Below, piece by piece: positions 16,705 to 26,031 of a stretch of DNA of 53,588 nucleotides (positions are counted from its first letter, which is position 1; every line of letters starts with the position of its first letter). Position numbers and translations under genes: made by a program. The notes beneath the pieces were generated by a model. It made no database searches. It had not been told where the DNA came from and was given only the letters and a program-made list of their open reading frames with translations. The DNA is from CAZDET01 sp964504335 (GTDB taxonomy: Bacteria > Bacteroidota > Bacteroidia > Chitinophagales > Saprospiraceae): contig CAZDET010000033.1 in NCBI GenBank assembly GCA_964504335.1, positions 1-53,588 of the forward strand, written 5' to 3'.

Positions 16705-17118
16705 ATGTATCCTGTGGAACTGACCGTGCCGATGGCACGCGACCTGACCGAATACGGCTTCGAGAGCCTCACAGCTACTGAACAGGTAGATCAGGTCATG
16801 CAAAATCAGGCGGGAACGGCGCTCGTGGTTGTCAATTCCGTATGTGGTTGCGCTGCGGCAAACGCCCGCCCCGGGGCCAAATTGGCCGTCCAGCACGAAA
16901 AGCGTCCGGACCAATTGTACACCGTATTTGCGGGAGTGGATCGCGAGGCCACCGACCGCGCGCGGTCCTATATGCTGCCCTATCCGCCTTCTTCACCGGC
17001 CATTGCGCTGTTTAAAGACGGTAAGCTGGTGCACTTTCTGGAGCGCCACCACATTGAAGGCCGCTCGGCGGAGATCATTGCCGAGAACTTGAAGATGGCT
17101 TTCGATCGGTATTGCTAA
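16705..17118 (+). CDS. Bacilliredoxin (BrxA/BrxB family)
   Basis: 137 residues, the usual length for this family. The start MYPVELTVPMARDLTEYGFE and the C47-G-C49 active site in VVVNSVCGCAAANARPGAK are diagnostic. Bacilliredoxins remove bacillithiol from bacillithiolated proteins in the cytoplasm; CGC is the standard active-site motif. Bacillithiol occurs in a number of Bacteroidota, so the role is consistent, but the bacillithiol synthesis genes are not in this window. It stands alone between the divergent DUF5777 operon and the convergent pdxH gene, with an 8-bp-periodic palindrome after its stop. Confidence 0.92.
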   Translation: MYPVELTVPMARDLTEYGFESLTATEQVDQVMQNQAGTALVVVNSVCGCAAANARPGAKLAVQHEKRPDQLYTVFAGVDREATDRARSYMLPYPPSSPAIALFKDGKLVHFLERHHIEGRSAEIIAENLKMAFDRYC

Positions 17119-17142
17119 ATGCCGGCCTGAGAGCTTGATCGG

Positions 17143-17216
17143 AGTGTGTCGTTTGGAGTTTGTCGCGTGTCGGGCCGGGTTTGCTCTTCACGCGTCCGAA
17201 CTGCAAACCACACACT
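17143..17216. repeat. 8-bp-periodic imperfect palindrome between brx and pdxH
   Basis: The left arm at 17143-17169 begins AGTGTGTCGTTTGGAGTTT. The right arm at 17189-17216, read on the minus strand, begins AGTGTGTGGTTTGCAGTTC and ends, like the left arm, in CGCGTG. The arms of about 27 bases would pair with a few mismatches around a 19-base loop. The element lies between two convergent genes and could act as a bidirectional terminator, though there is no T-run. Confidence 0.65.
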
Positions 17217-17231
17217 TCAAAACCAATAAAT

Positions 17232-17876
17232 TCAGGGCGCGAGCCGGTCGATCTTCCAACCCTCACCGCTGATGCGGTAGCGGATTCGGTCGTGCAGGCG
17301 GCTCGAGCGGCCCTGCCAGAACTCGACTGCTTCCGGAATAACAATAAACCCACCCCAACTTTCTGGCTTCGGCAGCACCTCCGTGTCGCGGTATTTTTCG
17401 GTTAATTCCTCCACTCGAGCATCCAGCACCCGGCGATCGGGGATCACCTGGCTTTGCGGGCTGGTCCAGGCACCGATCTGGCTCCCTTTCGGCCGCGATT
17501 GGAAGTACTCCGTCGACTCCTGCTCGTCGAGCCGTTCCACGTGCCCCTCGATGCGCACCTGGCGCTGCAATTCCAACCAATTAAATACGATTGCCGCATG
17601 GGGGTTTTGCTGCAGCTCTTTGCCTTTGCGGCTCTCGTAATTGCTGTAAAACACAAAGCCGCGGCTGTTGACTTCCTTCAACAACATGACCCGAGCGGAA
17701 GGCTTCCCCTCCTTGGTAGTAGTGGCCAGGATCATGGCGTTGGGTTCGGGGAGCTGGCTGTGTTGAGCCACTTCAAACCACTCGGCAAATTGCTTGAACG
17801 GATCAGCGGCTATTTCCGATTCCTTCAGCTCACCAAGCTGGTAATCTTCCCGCAGTTCTTCGAGATCGAGTGACAT
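17232..17876 (-). CDS. pdxH: Pyridoxamine 5'-phosphate oxidase
   Basis: 214 residues, the standard length. FMN-dependent oxidase that converts pyridoxine or pyridoxamine 5'-phosphate to PLP in the cytoplasm. Family landmarks: N-terminal MSLDLEELREDYQLGEL, DPFKQFAEWF, NAMILATTTKEGKPSARVMLLK (FMN-binding strand), FVFYSNYESRKGKEL, QVRIEGHVERL, the SRPKGSQIGAWTSPQSQVI segment, and the C-terminal WQGRSSRLHDRIRYR that binds the PLP phosphate. It provides cofactor for PLP enzymes in general; the nearby PLP decarboxylase is probably coincidental. Start codon at 17876 matches the family N-terminus. Confidence 0.97.
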   Translation of the reverse strand: MSLDLEELREDYQLGELKESEIAADPFKQFAEWFEVAQHSQLPEPNAMILATTTKEGKPSARVMLLKEVNSRGFVFYSNYESRKGKELQQNPHAAIVFNWLELQRQVRIEGHVERLDEQESTEYFQSRPKGSQIGAWTSPQSQVIPDRRVLDARVEELTEKYRDTEVLPKPESWGGFIVIPEAVEFWQGRSSRLHDRIRYRISGEGWKIDRLAP

Positions 17877-18328
17877 ATTGCTTTTTTTTGGTTCCTTTTC
17901 AACAAGGCAACATGGGGAGAGTTGAGCGCTTTTTTGTAGATGTTACAGATCAGATAGAATAAACAAGGAAGAAGCTATATTCAAAAGGGGTAAAGCCATG
18001 TAGTGAGTGAATAAATGGTTATTTTTAGATGTCACAAAAGGGTGTTTATTGGAAAAAATAGGCCGTTAAAATCCTGAGAATCCGTTAAAAAATCTCCAAA
18101 AATGAAATACCACCCTACGTACCCCGTTATATGGGCATCTCTGTCGTGCAACAAAATTGCAGATTAATCAAAAGATGTGACAGAGCATTACCACGATGTT
18201 TCGTGGGCAAACCCACACCCGTTTTCCAATTCAGTTGTCAGGGCAGGCACTACCCAATTTTTTCCTTCCTTGACATCGCCTATTCAAAGGCAAAGCCGAC
18301 CAGACGAATAAATAAAATAAAACACAAA

Positions 18329-18357
18329 AGCGACATTTCTCGCAGAGAAATGCCGCT
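18329..18357 (-). terminator. Hairpin with minus-strand T-rich tail
   Basis: AGCGACATTTCTC pairs with GAGAAATGCCGCT (one mismatch) around a GCA loop. On the minus strand it is followed by TTTTGTGTTTTATTTT, the form of an intrinsic terminator. The transcript it would end is unknown. Confidence 0.5.
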
Positions 18358-18511
18358 CTTCATTCGTTTTCGTATCTCGGGCTCATAGCACAACACTTCA
18401 CAACAACACAATACTTGGCCCTACTAGGGGTTGCTTTTTTACTATCGTTTACCCTTTTTGTGGTAACAGCCCTGGCCGGGCTGGATCGGAATCATTCACC
18501 GGTCAATCCGA

Positions 18512-18560
18512 GGTAAAGAAAAAGGTCGTCCGCTCCGGGCGGCGACCTTTTTCTTTCTTC
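18512..18560. terminator. Bidirectional terminator-like hairpin
   Basis: AAAGAAAAAGGTCG at the left pairs with CGACCTTTTTCTTT at the right around a GC-rich centre (TCCGCTCCGGGCGG). The A-run and T-run flank the GC stem on both strands, so it can terminate in either direction. Confidence 0.7.
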
Positions 18561-18585
18561 GATAGGAGTTTATTCCGGACAGGGC

Positions 18586-18780
18586 AAAAAAAAAACCCTA
18601 CGCATTCGTAGGGCCCAAAAGCAAACACTATGAACAACACAATTTCTTTTGGGTGAAAAGGTCCCCGGCCATACGGCCGAGGACGACATCTATGAACAAA
18701 CACTCACCCAATTATATCTTTATTTTGCATGTGATTCGTAATCGTTGCCTCGTGATTACATTACAAATATGGGTCCATTC
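18586..18780 (-). ncRNA. Candidate tandem small RNAs, minus strand
   Basis: On the minus strand two units occur in series. Each has a GTTCATAG-containing stretch followed by a GC hairpin: the first unit ends in GTCCTCGGCC...GGCCGGGGAC (18660-18685), the second in CCCTACGAATGCGTAGGG (18596-18613) followed by a run of ten T. A degenerate -7 box (CATATTTG on the minus strand near 18770) could drive them. The second hairpin with its T-run is a convincing terminator, so transcription in this direction is likely; whether a stable RNA is made is inferred. No known RNA family was recognised. Confidence 0.4.
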
Positions 18781-18956
18781 TACTATTGCCACAGACCTGT
18801 TTTAACGTAAGTTGTGACAGTCATTAAATCGTTATTTTCACAATATATCTAAGCCTTCAATCCTCGAAGGCACGCTATTTCAATAACCGCTGCTGACCCT
18901 TCCTGGAGTAAATACCATAAATACGGTATCAACTTGTGACGCTCTTTCCAGCGAAA

Positions 18957-18996
18957 AAAAGAAGGCCTCCACTCCGTAGAGTAGAGGCCTTTTGCC
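18957..18996 (-). terminator. Terminator of the first surface-protein gene
   Basis: On the minus strand GGCCTCTACTC pairs with GGAGTGGAGGCC, followed by TTCTTTTTTT. It lies about 35-70 bp after the stop of the gene ending at 19029. The terminator of the paralogous gene (22193-22216) uses nearly the same stem. Confidence 0.85.
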
Positions 18997-19028
18997 ATTC
19001 TTATGACTGGTATCTTATGATGTTGCCA

Positions 19029-21833
19029 TTATTCGATGACAATCTGCTGCGTGTATTCTTCTTTGCCCAGATTGATCTTCACGAGGTAAATACCAGCTCC
19101 GGATCCGGCCAAATCAAATGTAGTGAAGCGGCGCTGCGCCAATTGCTCCGTTAGCACCGTACGACCGGCCAGGTCGAATACGGTGACCGTAGCATTGCTT
19201 TCGAGGTCGTTCGAACGGATAGCAACAGTAACTGCTCCCGCCGATGGAACCGGGAAGATATCGAATGCGCTTTCTTCGGTCTGGGGGATCGACTTGGCAA
19301 CTGGAGCTTCGATGCGCACATTGCTGCCGGAGTTGGGGGTGGCCCGTACCAGAAGTGTCAACGTATCGCGTGTGGTATTTCCACAGGCATCGATAGCTGT
19401 CCAAATTCGAGTGATATTATAGGTCTCGTCGCATCCATCTCCCTCTACGATTTCGCTGAAGGTGATGACGGGATTATCAGTGCAATTGTCCTTGGCAATC
19501 GGATTAACCGGCAGGGGCACTTCGGTACACTTCACGGAACGATCTTCCGGTACGCCGTAGATGATCGGACCTTCTGTGTCTTGCACCGTGATCACCTGGG
19601 TTTTGCTAGTGCTCTTGCCAGAGTCGTCAGTGGCGGTCCAGGTACGGGTAACGGTGAAGTTGCCTTCGCAATCACCGTCAGTGCGTACCTCCGAGAAGGT
19701 GATTTCCGGCGATTCGTCGCAGTCGTCCGTAGCAGTTACCTCTACACCTTCCAGGCTCGGGAGTAGGTTCTCCGGCTCGCTGAAGCACAGGTCGTTGATT
19801 GCACCTGAACCGTTGAAGATCACGCGGATTTTGACGATTCCTTCCATGGCGTCGAAGAAAACGGTATTCAGGCCGTTGTTTCCTACTTCTGTGAGTGGGA
19901 ATTCATCCACCAATACATCGCCGGGGCCAAACAATTGAGCAGAAGGCGTCTGACCGGGGTCGAAGTCGATTACGTCGAGGCTGATCGAGGTCAAAGGCGT
20001 GATGGCGGAGAAGTCGAATTCGATGAAGGTTTCCTCAAGAGCCGTATCGTCCGGGTCGCTGGAATCGAGATCCTCTGATACGATAAGGATGTTTCCAAGG
20101 GCGCGGTCATTCTGGAAAGGCGAACCGGGTTCGCCGCCAATACCAAGCCCCTTACCACCGAAGGCCTTGTTGGGGCTGCCGAGGTCGAAATCCCCCCCAG
20201 TAGGCTGAGAACTATTGAAGATCATAGCTACGTTCTGATTTGCCAGATCCAAATCCGGCAAATCGGGGTTATTGGGGCTAAAACCTCTTACCAGGATCGG
20301 TCCGCGACCGTTGTCGGTAAAGAGCTCGCTTACGATGGTGCCTGGCGCAATATCTTCGAAGGTCAGGCAAGCATTCACGTTGCATTCGACGAGGGTATCT
20401 GCGGGTACGCCCACTAGTACAGGCGGTTCGCGATCCTTCTTGGGCTTGATGCCCGCGTCTACGTCGCGCTTATCTTCACCTGGATCCAGCTTAAAGCAAT
20501 CGGTAGAGCCGTCGGGATGCGCGTCGGAGTCACAGTCTTCACTGTTCTCGCCGTCGTCGTCTCCGTCATCATCTCCGTCATCATCGTCGTCTCCGTCATC
20601 GTCTCCGTCATCGTCGTCTCCGTCGTCATCGTCTCCGTCGTCGTCGTCTCCGTCGTCATCGTCTCCGTCGTCATCGTCTCCGTCATCGTCGTCTCCGTCA
20701 TCGTCATCTCCGTCATCATCGCCCTTGCCGCCGGTTTTGGAATTATCACCGGTCTGATCCTTGAGGGTGAATTCGAAGCCTTTGGGCAGTTCGGAGAATA
20801 CGACGATATATTCGCCGGATGGTACGTGGTTGAAGTGGTACTTACCGAGGTTGTTGGTCCGGGTCTCATCGACGAGGGTGCCGTCGCAGGTTTTCAGTTG
20901 TACTTTTACGTGGGGCACGCCGTGTTCGCCCTTGTCTTGCTTGCCGTTGCAGTTCTCGTCGTTGAAGACGAAGTCCCCGATTTTACCCAGCTTTTCTACG
21001 ATACCGGCGTCGATGGTTTTCTTCTTCTGACCGTCGGCAACGGTATAGCAAGGAGTGATACCGTCTTCGTTTACGTCCGAGTTCTTTGCGGGGTCATTTC
21101 CTTGATACTGCTTCGTGAAGTGGAAGCCATCAGGAATGTGGAAGAAGGCTACTTTGTAGTGGCCACCGGGTAGGTCGGTGAAGCAGTACTTGCCCTCGTG
21201 GTCGGTGCGGGTTTGGGCAAGCACTCTGCCGTGGCAGTTGAGCAGCTTGACCGTAACGCCGGGAACGCCCGGTTCATGCGGATCCTGAATACCATCGCGA
21301 TCGAGGTCCTTGAAGACGAAATCGCCGATTTCTGCTTTTTCCTTACGCTTGACGATACCCGCGTCGATGGTCAGTTTGTCTCTGCCCCGCCGCAAGTAGA
21401 AGCAAGGAGTAATGCCGTCTTTATCGACGTCGGAATTCTTAGAGGCGCTATTGCCCTGATACTGTTTCGTGAATTCGTAGCCATCGGGAATGTGGCTAAA
21501 CTTAACGCGGTAGTATCCGCCCCATACGTTGCGGAACTTGTAGTACCCGTGGCGATTGGTTCGGGTGGTTTTGAGGACGCGTCCGTGGCAGTTCAAAAGC
21601 TTGACGGTCACGCCGGGTACACCGGGCTCGTGGCGGTCTTGGATGCCATCGTGGTCGAGATCTTCAAAAACGAAATTTCCGATATCGCCGTAAGTGAACG
21701 ATTCAGCAGCCGTCTCGACAGTTGCCGACGACTCAGATTCCGACTCCGTCGAGCTCGTAAACAAGCCGACGAGCGGGGCCAGTACTAATGGTATGGCCAT
21801 GCTAAACATACGTGTTGTACGAAATACCTTCAT
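19029..21833 (-). CDS. T9SS surface protein with SdrD-B and HYR-like domains (copy 1)
   Basis: 934 residues from the ATG at 21833; an upstream in-frame start at 21956 adds sequence without a signal peptide. After an export signal (MKVFRTTRMFSMAIPLVLAP) come three SdrD-B-type Ig-like domains starting GDIGNFVFEDLDHDGIQD, IGDFVFKDLDRDGIQD and IGDFVFNDENCNGKQD. Their DxDxDGxxD loops are probable calcium sites. The third contains an inserted tract of (GDDDD)-type repeats of about 60 residues. Then follow a roughly 200-residue beta module (NVAMIFNSSQPTGGDFDLGS region), two HYR-like repeats (about 660-830, TVTRTWTATDDSG and NITRIWTAIDACG) and a C-terminal type A sorting domain (FDIFPVPSAGAVTVAI ... 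YTQQIVIE). The protein should cross the outer membrane by T9SS and be attached or released; adhesion is an inference. Confidence 0.9.
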   Translation of the reverse strand: MKVFRTTRMFSMAIPLVLAPLVGLFTSSTESESESSATVETAAESFTYGDIGNFVFEDLDHDGIQDRHEPGVPGVTVKLLNCHGRVLKTTRTNRHGYYKFRNVWGGYYRVKFSHIPDGYEFTKQYQGNSASKNSDVDKDGITPCFYLRRGRDKLTIDAGIVKRKEKAEIGDFVFKDLDRDGIQDPHEPGVPGVTVKLLNCHGRVLAQTRTDHEGKYCFTDLPGGHYKVAFFHIPDGFHFTKQYQGNDPAKNSDVNEDGITPCYTVADGQKKKTIDAGIVEKLGKIGDFVFNDENCNGKQDKGEHGVPHVKVQLKTCDGTLVDETRTNNLGKYHFNHVPSGEYIVVFSELPKGFEFTLKDQTGDNSKTGGKGDDDGDDDDGDDDDGDDDDGDDDDGDDDDGDDDDGDDDDGDDDGDDDDDGDDDGDDDGENSEDCDSDAHPDGSTDCFKLDPGEDKRDVDAGIKPKKDREPPVLVGVPADTLVECNVNACLTFEDIAPGTIVSELFTDNGRGPILVRGFSPNNPDLPDLDLANQNVAMIFNSSQPTGGDFDLGSPNKAFGGKGLGIGGEPGSPFQNDRALGNILIVSEDLDSSDPDDTALEETFIEFDFSAITPLTSISLDVIDFDPGQTPSAQLFGPGDVLVDEFPLTEVGNNGLNTVFFDAMEGIVKIRVIFNGSGAINDLCFSEPENLLPSLEGVEVTATDDCDESPEITFSEVRTDGDCEGNFTVTRTWTATDDSGKSTSKTQVITVQDTEGPIIYGVPEDRSVKCTEVPLPVNPIAKDNCTDNPVITFSEIVEGDGCDETYNITRIWTAIDACGNTTRDTLTLLVRATPNSGSNVRIEAPVAKSIPQTEESAFDIFPVPSAGAVTVAIRSNDLESNATVTVFDLAGRTVLTEQLAQRRFTTFDLAGSGAGIYLVKINLGKEEYTQQIVIE
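20537..20722. repeat. Trinucleotide-type repeat coding for Asp-rich tract (copy 1)
   Basis: A low-complexity run of CGT/CAT/CTC triplets, which on the minus strand encodes GDDDD and GDDD units. It lies inside the third SdrD-B domain of the surface protein, since the domain's end (DCFKLDPGEDKRDVDAGI) resumes after it. Such tracts are prone to length change by slippage. Confidence 0.9.
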
Positions 21834-22092
21834 TCTGTGAATTTGAGTTTGGGGATTTCTCCCTATAAAATTGATAATGAGGTTTAAGCCAAAGACCAAT
21901 CGGTTTTGGGAAAGGGATTCCAGGGCATTCCAAAGCGGAATACGCCAAGGGCACACGGTAGGCGACGGATAGGGTCTATCGGTACACTATTGGCCGAATA
22001 GAGAATGTTGAAGAGTGGATTGAGAAGGAAGTTAGGGGGGCCGGGAGACCATGTTAGCCACTCATCGTACGGCGGCTGCTTGTATTGTGTTC

Positions 22093-22100
22093 CAAATATA
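22093..22100 (-). promoter_or_regulatory. -7 promoter box of surface-protein copy 1
   Basis: The minus strand reads TATATTTG, matching TAnnTTTG, 260 bp before the ATG. No good -33 element was found. The same box stands at a similar distance (about 274 bp) before copy 2. Confidence 0.5.
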
Positions 22101-22192
22101 GAAATAATTTCACATGCATGTCGGGTTTCACTAAAAGTTAAAAAAAATCATTGCTCAACGGCGACTTCCCGGAAGGAGTGGCCCAAAAAAAA

Positions 22193-22216
22193 GCCTCTAC
22201 TCCGAGGAGTAGAGGC
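22193..22216 (-). terminator. Terminator of surface-protein copy 2
   Basis: A near-perfect stem, GCCTCTACTCC paired with GGAGTAGAGGC around GA, is followed on the minus strand by eight T residues. It begins about 40 bp after the stop codon at 22257. Confidence 0.9.
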
Positions 22217-22256
22217 CGAAATGTCGTTCTTTTTCTTATGCGTTACAGCATCGACA

Positions 22257-24612
<2,356 letters not shown>

Positions 24613-24885
24613 TGTGTGAGTTTAAGTTTTGGGAATATTTCCCTATTTCATTGAATACAAGCCAAGAACTAGGATGAATCTGCCTGGGCAGAAAAGCATT
24701 TGAAAACTCCAAGATGGAGTAGCCATGGGGTGGATTGTTGTAACTGGTGCACATATCTGCTACACCAAATCAATGAGGGGTTTTTACAAATTGAAATAAG
24801 CAAAGGAGTTCTGGCAGATGGGGGGAGACTAGGGTGGAGGATAGGCCTAGCCATTTGCTTTTACGAAAATGAAAGTCTTATGTTA

Positions 24886-24893
24886 CAAATATA
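24886..24893 (-). promoter_or_regulatory. -7 promoter box of surface-protein copy 2
   Basis: The minus strand reads TATATTTG (TAnnTTTG) about 274 bp before the ATG at 24612. No -33 box at the proper spacing was found. Confidence 0.5.
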
Positions 24894-25018
24894 AAAAAAT
24901 ATCAATGTGGAAAGATTGCGTGATGGAAAAAGCAAAGAAATTTTCTTCTCTACATAGGTAGAGCTCGGATGGGTGGTTTTTTTCCAAACTTTTGACCCCC
25001 AACTATTTTATCCTCACC

Positions 25019-25050
25019 TTTTGTATTGTATAAAGAAAGCCGTACCTTTG
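25019..25050 (+). promoter_or_regulatory. Promoter of the str/S10/spc/alpha ribosomal supercluster
   Basis: TTTTG at 25019-25023 (-33 element), 19 bp spacer, then TACCTTTG at 25043-25050 (-7 element): an almost ideal Bacteroidota housekeeping promoter. The 5' untranslated region to the rpsL ATG at 25134 is about 77 bases. Confidence 0.85.
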
Positions 25051-25133
25051 CAATCGCTTTTTCCGAAGGTAGGCCGCTGGCTTATGCCACATAGGGAAAG
25101 GAACTGATAATTAATCGATAACGAAATAAGCGT

Positions 25134-25508
25134 ATGCCTACGATTAACCAACTGGTCCGAAAGGGCCGGGAACGGGTTATCACCAAAAGTAAGTCTCGGG
25201 CGCTAGATGCTTGTCCGCAGAAGCGTGGCGTGTGTACGCGCGTCTACACTACCACACCCAAGAAGCCCAACTCGGCGCTGCGCAAGGTGGCCAAAGTCCG
25301 CCTGACGAATGGCATTGAGGTCATCGCCTACATTCCGGGCGAAGGGCACAACCTCCAGGAGCACTCCATTGTACTCATTCGCGGAGGCCGCGTCAAGGAT
25401 TTGCCCGGGGTGCGCTACACCATCGTACGCGGAGCGCTCGATACCGCCGGTGTAAACGATCGCAAGCAGAGCCGCTCGAAGTACGGAACGAAACGCCCCA
25501 AAAGCTAG
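25134..25508 (+). CDS. rpsL: 30S ribosomal protein S12
   Basis: 124 residues. S12 lies at the decoding centre and takes part in tRNA selection. The conserved loop TTTPKKPNSALRKVAKVRL and GGRVKDLPGVRYTIVRG are intact; the lysines at which streptomycin resistance mutations occur (in PKKPNS and RVKDLP) are wild-type, and the Asp following RVK is the residue methylthiolated in many bacteria. First gene of the supercluster, preceded by its promoter; rpsG follows after 6 bp. Confidence 0.99.
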   Translation: MPTINQLVRKGRERVITKSKSRALDACPQKRGVCTRVYTTTPKKPNSALRKVAKVRLTNGIEVIAYIPGEGHNLQEHSIVLIRGGRVKDLPGVRYTIVRGALDTAGVNDRKQSRSKYGTKRPKS

Positions 25509-25514
25509 CGAACC

Positions 25515-25982
25515 ATGAGAAAGAGAAAACCAAAACTGAGAGTCATTGCCCCGGATCCCCGCTATGGCGATACGTTGGTTACTCAGTTCGTCAATATGAT
25601 GATGCTGGAGGGAAAGAAGAGTGTTGCCTTCCGCATTTTTTACGACGCTATGGACATTATAAAGGAGCGCACCGATCAGGATGAGCATGCCATCTGGAAA
25701 AAGGCGCTCAACAACGCCATGCCCCAGGTGGAAGTACGCAGCCGCCGAATCGGTGGTGCGACCTTTCAAATACCGACCGAAATTCGCGCCAAGCGCAAAG
25801 TATCTATCGGTATGAAATGGCTGATCAAGTTCGCCCGCGCGCGCTCAGGTAAGGGGATGGCCGAAAAGATGGCCGCCGAACTGATCGCGGCAAGTAAAGG
25901 AGAGGGTGCTGCAGTGAAGCGAAAAGAAGATACCCACAAGATGGCGGAGTCCAACCGGGCATTCGCGCACTTCCGGGTGTAA
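25515..25982 (+). CDS. rpsG: 30S ribosomal protein S7
   Basis: 155 residues, usual length. S7 starts assembly of the 30S head by binding the 3' domain of 16S rRNA and contacts the E-site tRNA. Landmarks are MRKRKPKLRVIAPDPRYGD at the N-terminus, KALNNAMPQVEVRSRRIGGATFQIP, the beta-hairpin region, and the C-terminal KREDTHKMAESNRAFAHFR read here as KRKEDTHKMAESNRAFAHFR. It starts 6 bp after rpsL, and fusA follows 49 bp later, the normal str operon order. Confidence 0.99.
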   Translation: MRKRKPKLRVIAPDPRYGDTLVTQFVNMMMLEGKKSVAFRIFYDAMDIIKERTDQDEHAIWKKALNNAMPQVEVRSRRIGGATFQIPTEIRAKRKVSIGMKWLIKFARARSGKGMAEKMAAELIAASKGEGAAVKRKEDTHKMAESNRAFAHFRV

Positions 25983-26031
25983 GGTTTTCGCAACCCGACT
26001 CAAAACAATTTAAATAGCATCAGGAGTAGCC

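Larger units (their letters stand above)
17877..19028. other. 1.15-kb non-coding stretch rich in hairpins
   Basis: No convincing protein gene was found. The only moderate open frame (18131-18388, plus) has no family features. 17877-18320 is AT-rich and featureless. From 18329 onward there is a run of hairpins: 18329-18357, 18472-18486, about 18512-18560, 18596-18613 and 18660-18685. Read on the minus strand several are followed by T-runs and look like terminators. The stretch from 18780 back to 18586 may hold one or two small RNAs on the minus strand (see separate entries). The terminator of the first surface protein gene is at 18957-18996. Confidence 0.6.
21834..22256. other. Intergenic region between the two surface-protein genes
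   Basis: Contains a roughly 255-base leader of copy 1 (from the TATATTTG box at 22093-22100 to the ATG at 21833) and the terminator of copy 2 at 22193-22216. No gene is seen. The leader part next to the ATG (about 21834-21885) resembles the same part of copy 2. Confidence 0.6.
24613..25133. other. Intergenic region between surface-protein copy 2 and rpsL
   Basis: 520 bp without a gene. It holds a leader of about 265 bases for copy 2 (minus strand, -7 box TATATTTG at 24886-24893), then the promoter of the ribosomal operon at 25019-25050 and its 5' untranslated region. The remainder shows no repeat or strong hairpin. Confidence 0.7.

Noticed and set aside
18131..18388. Open frame of 85 codons in the non-coding stretch
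   Set aside because: No family features, mixed cysteine-rich sequence, no promoter or ribosome-binding site, and it runs through a hairpin with a terminator-like tail.
17877..19028. tRNA or rRNA genes
   Set aside because: No cloverleaf with TTCGA-type loop and CCA-compatible stem, and no rRNA-like sequence, was seen here or elsewhere in the window.
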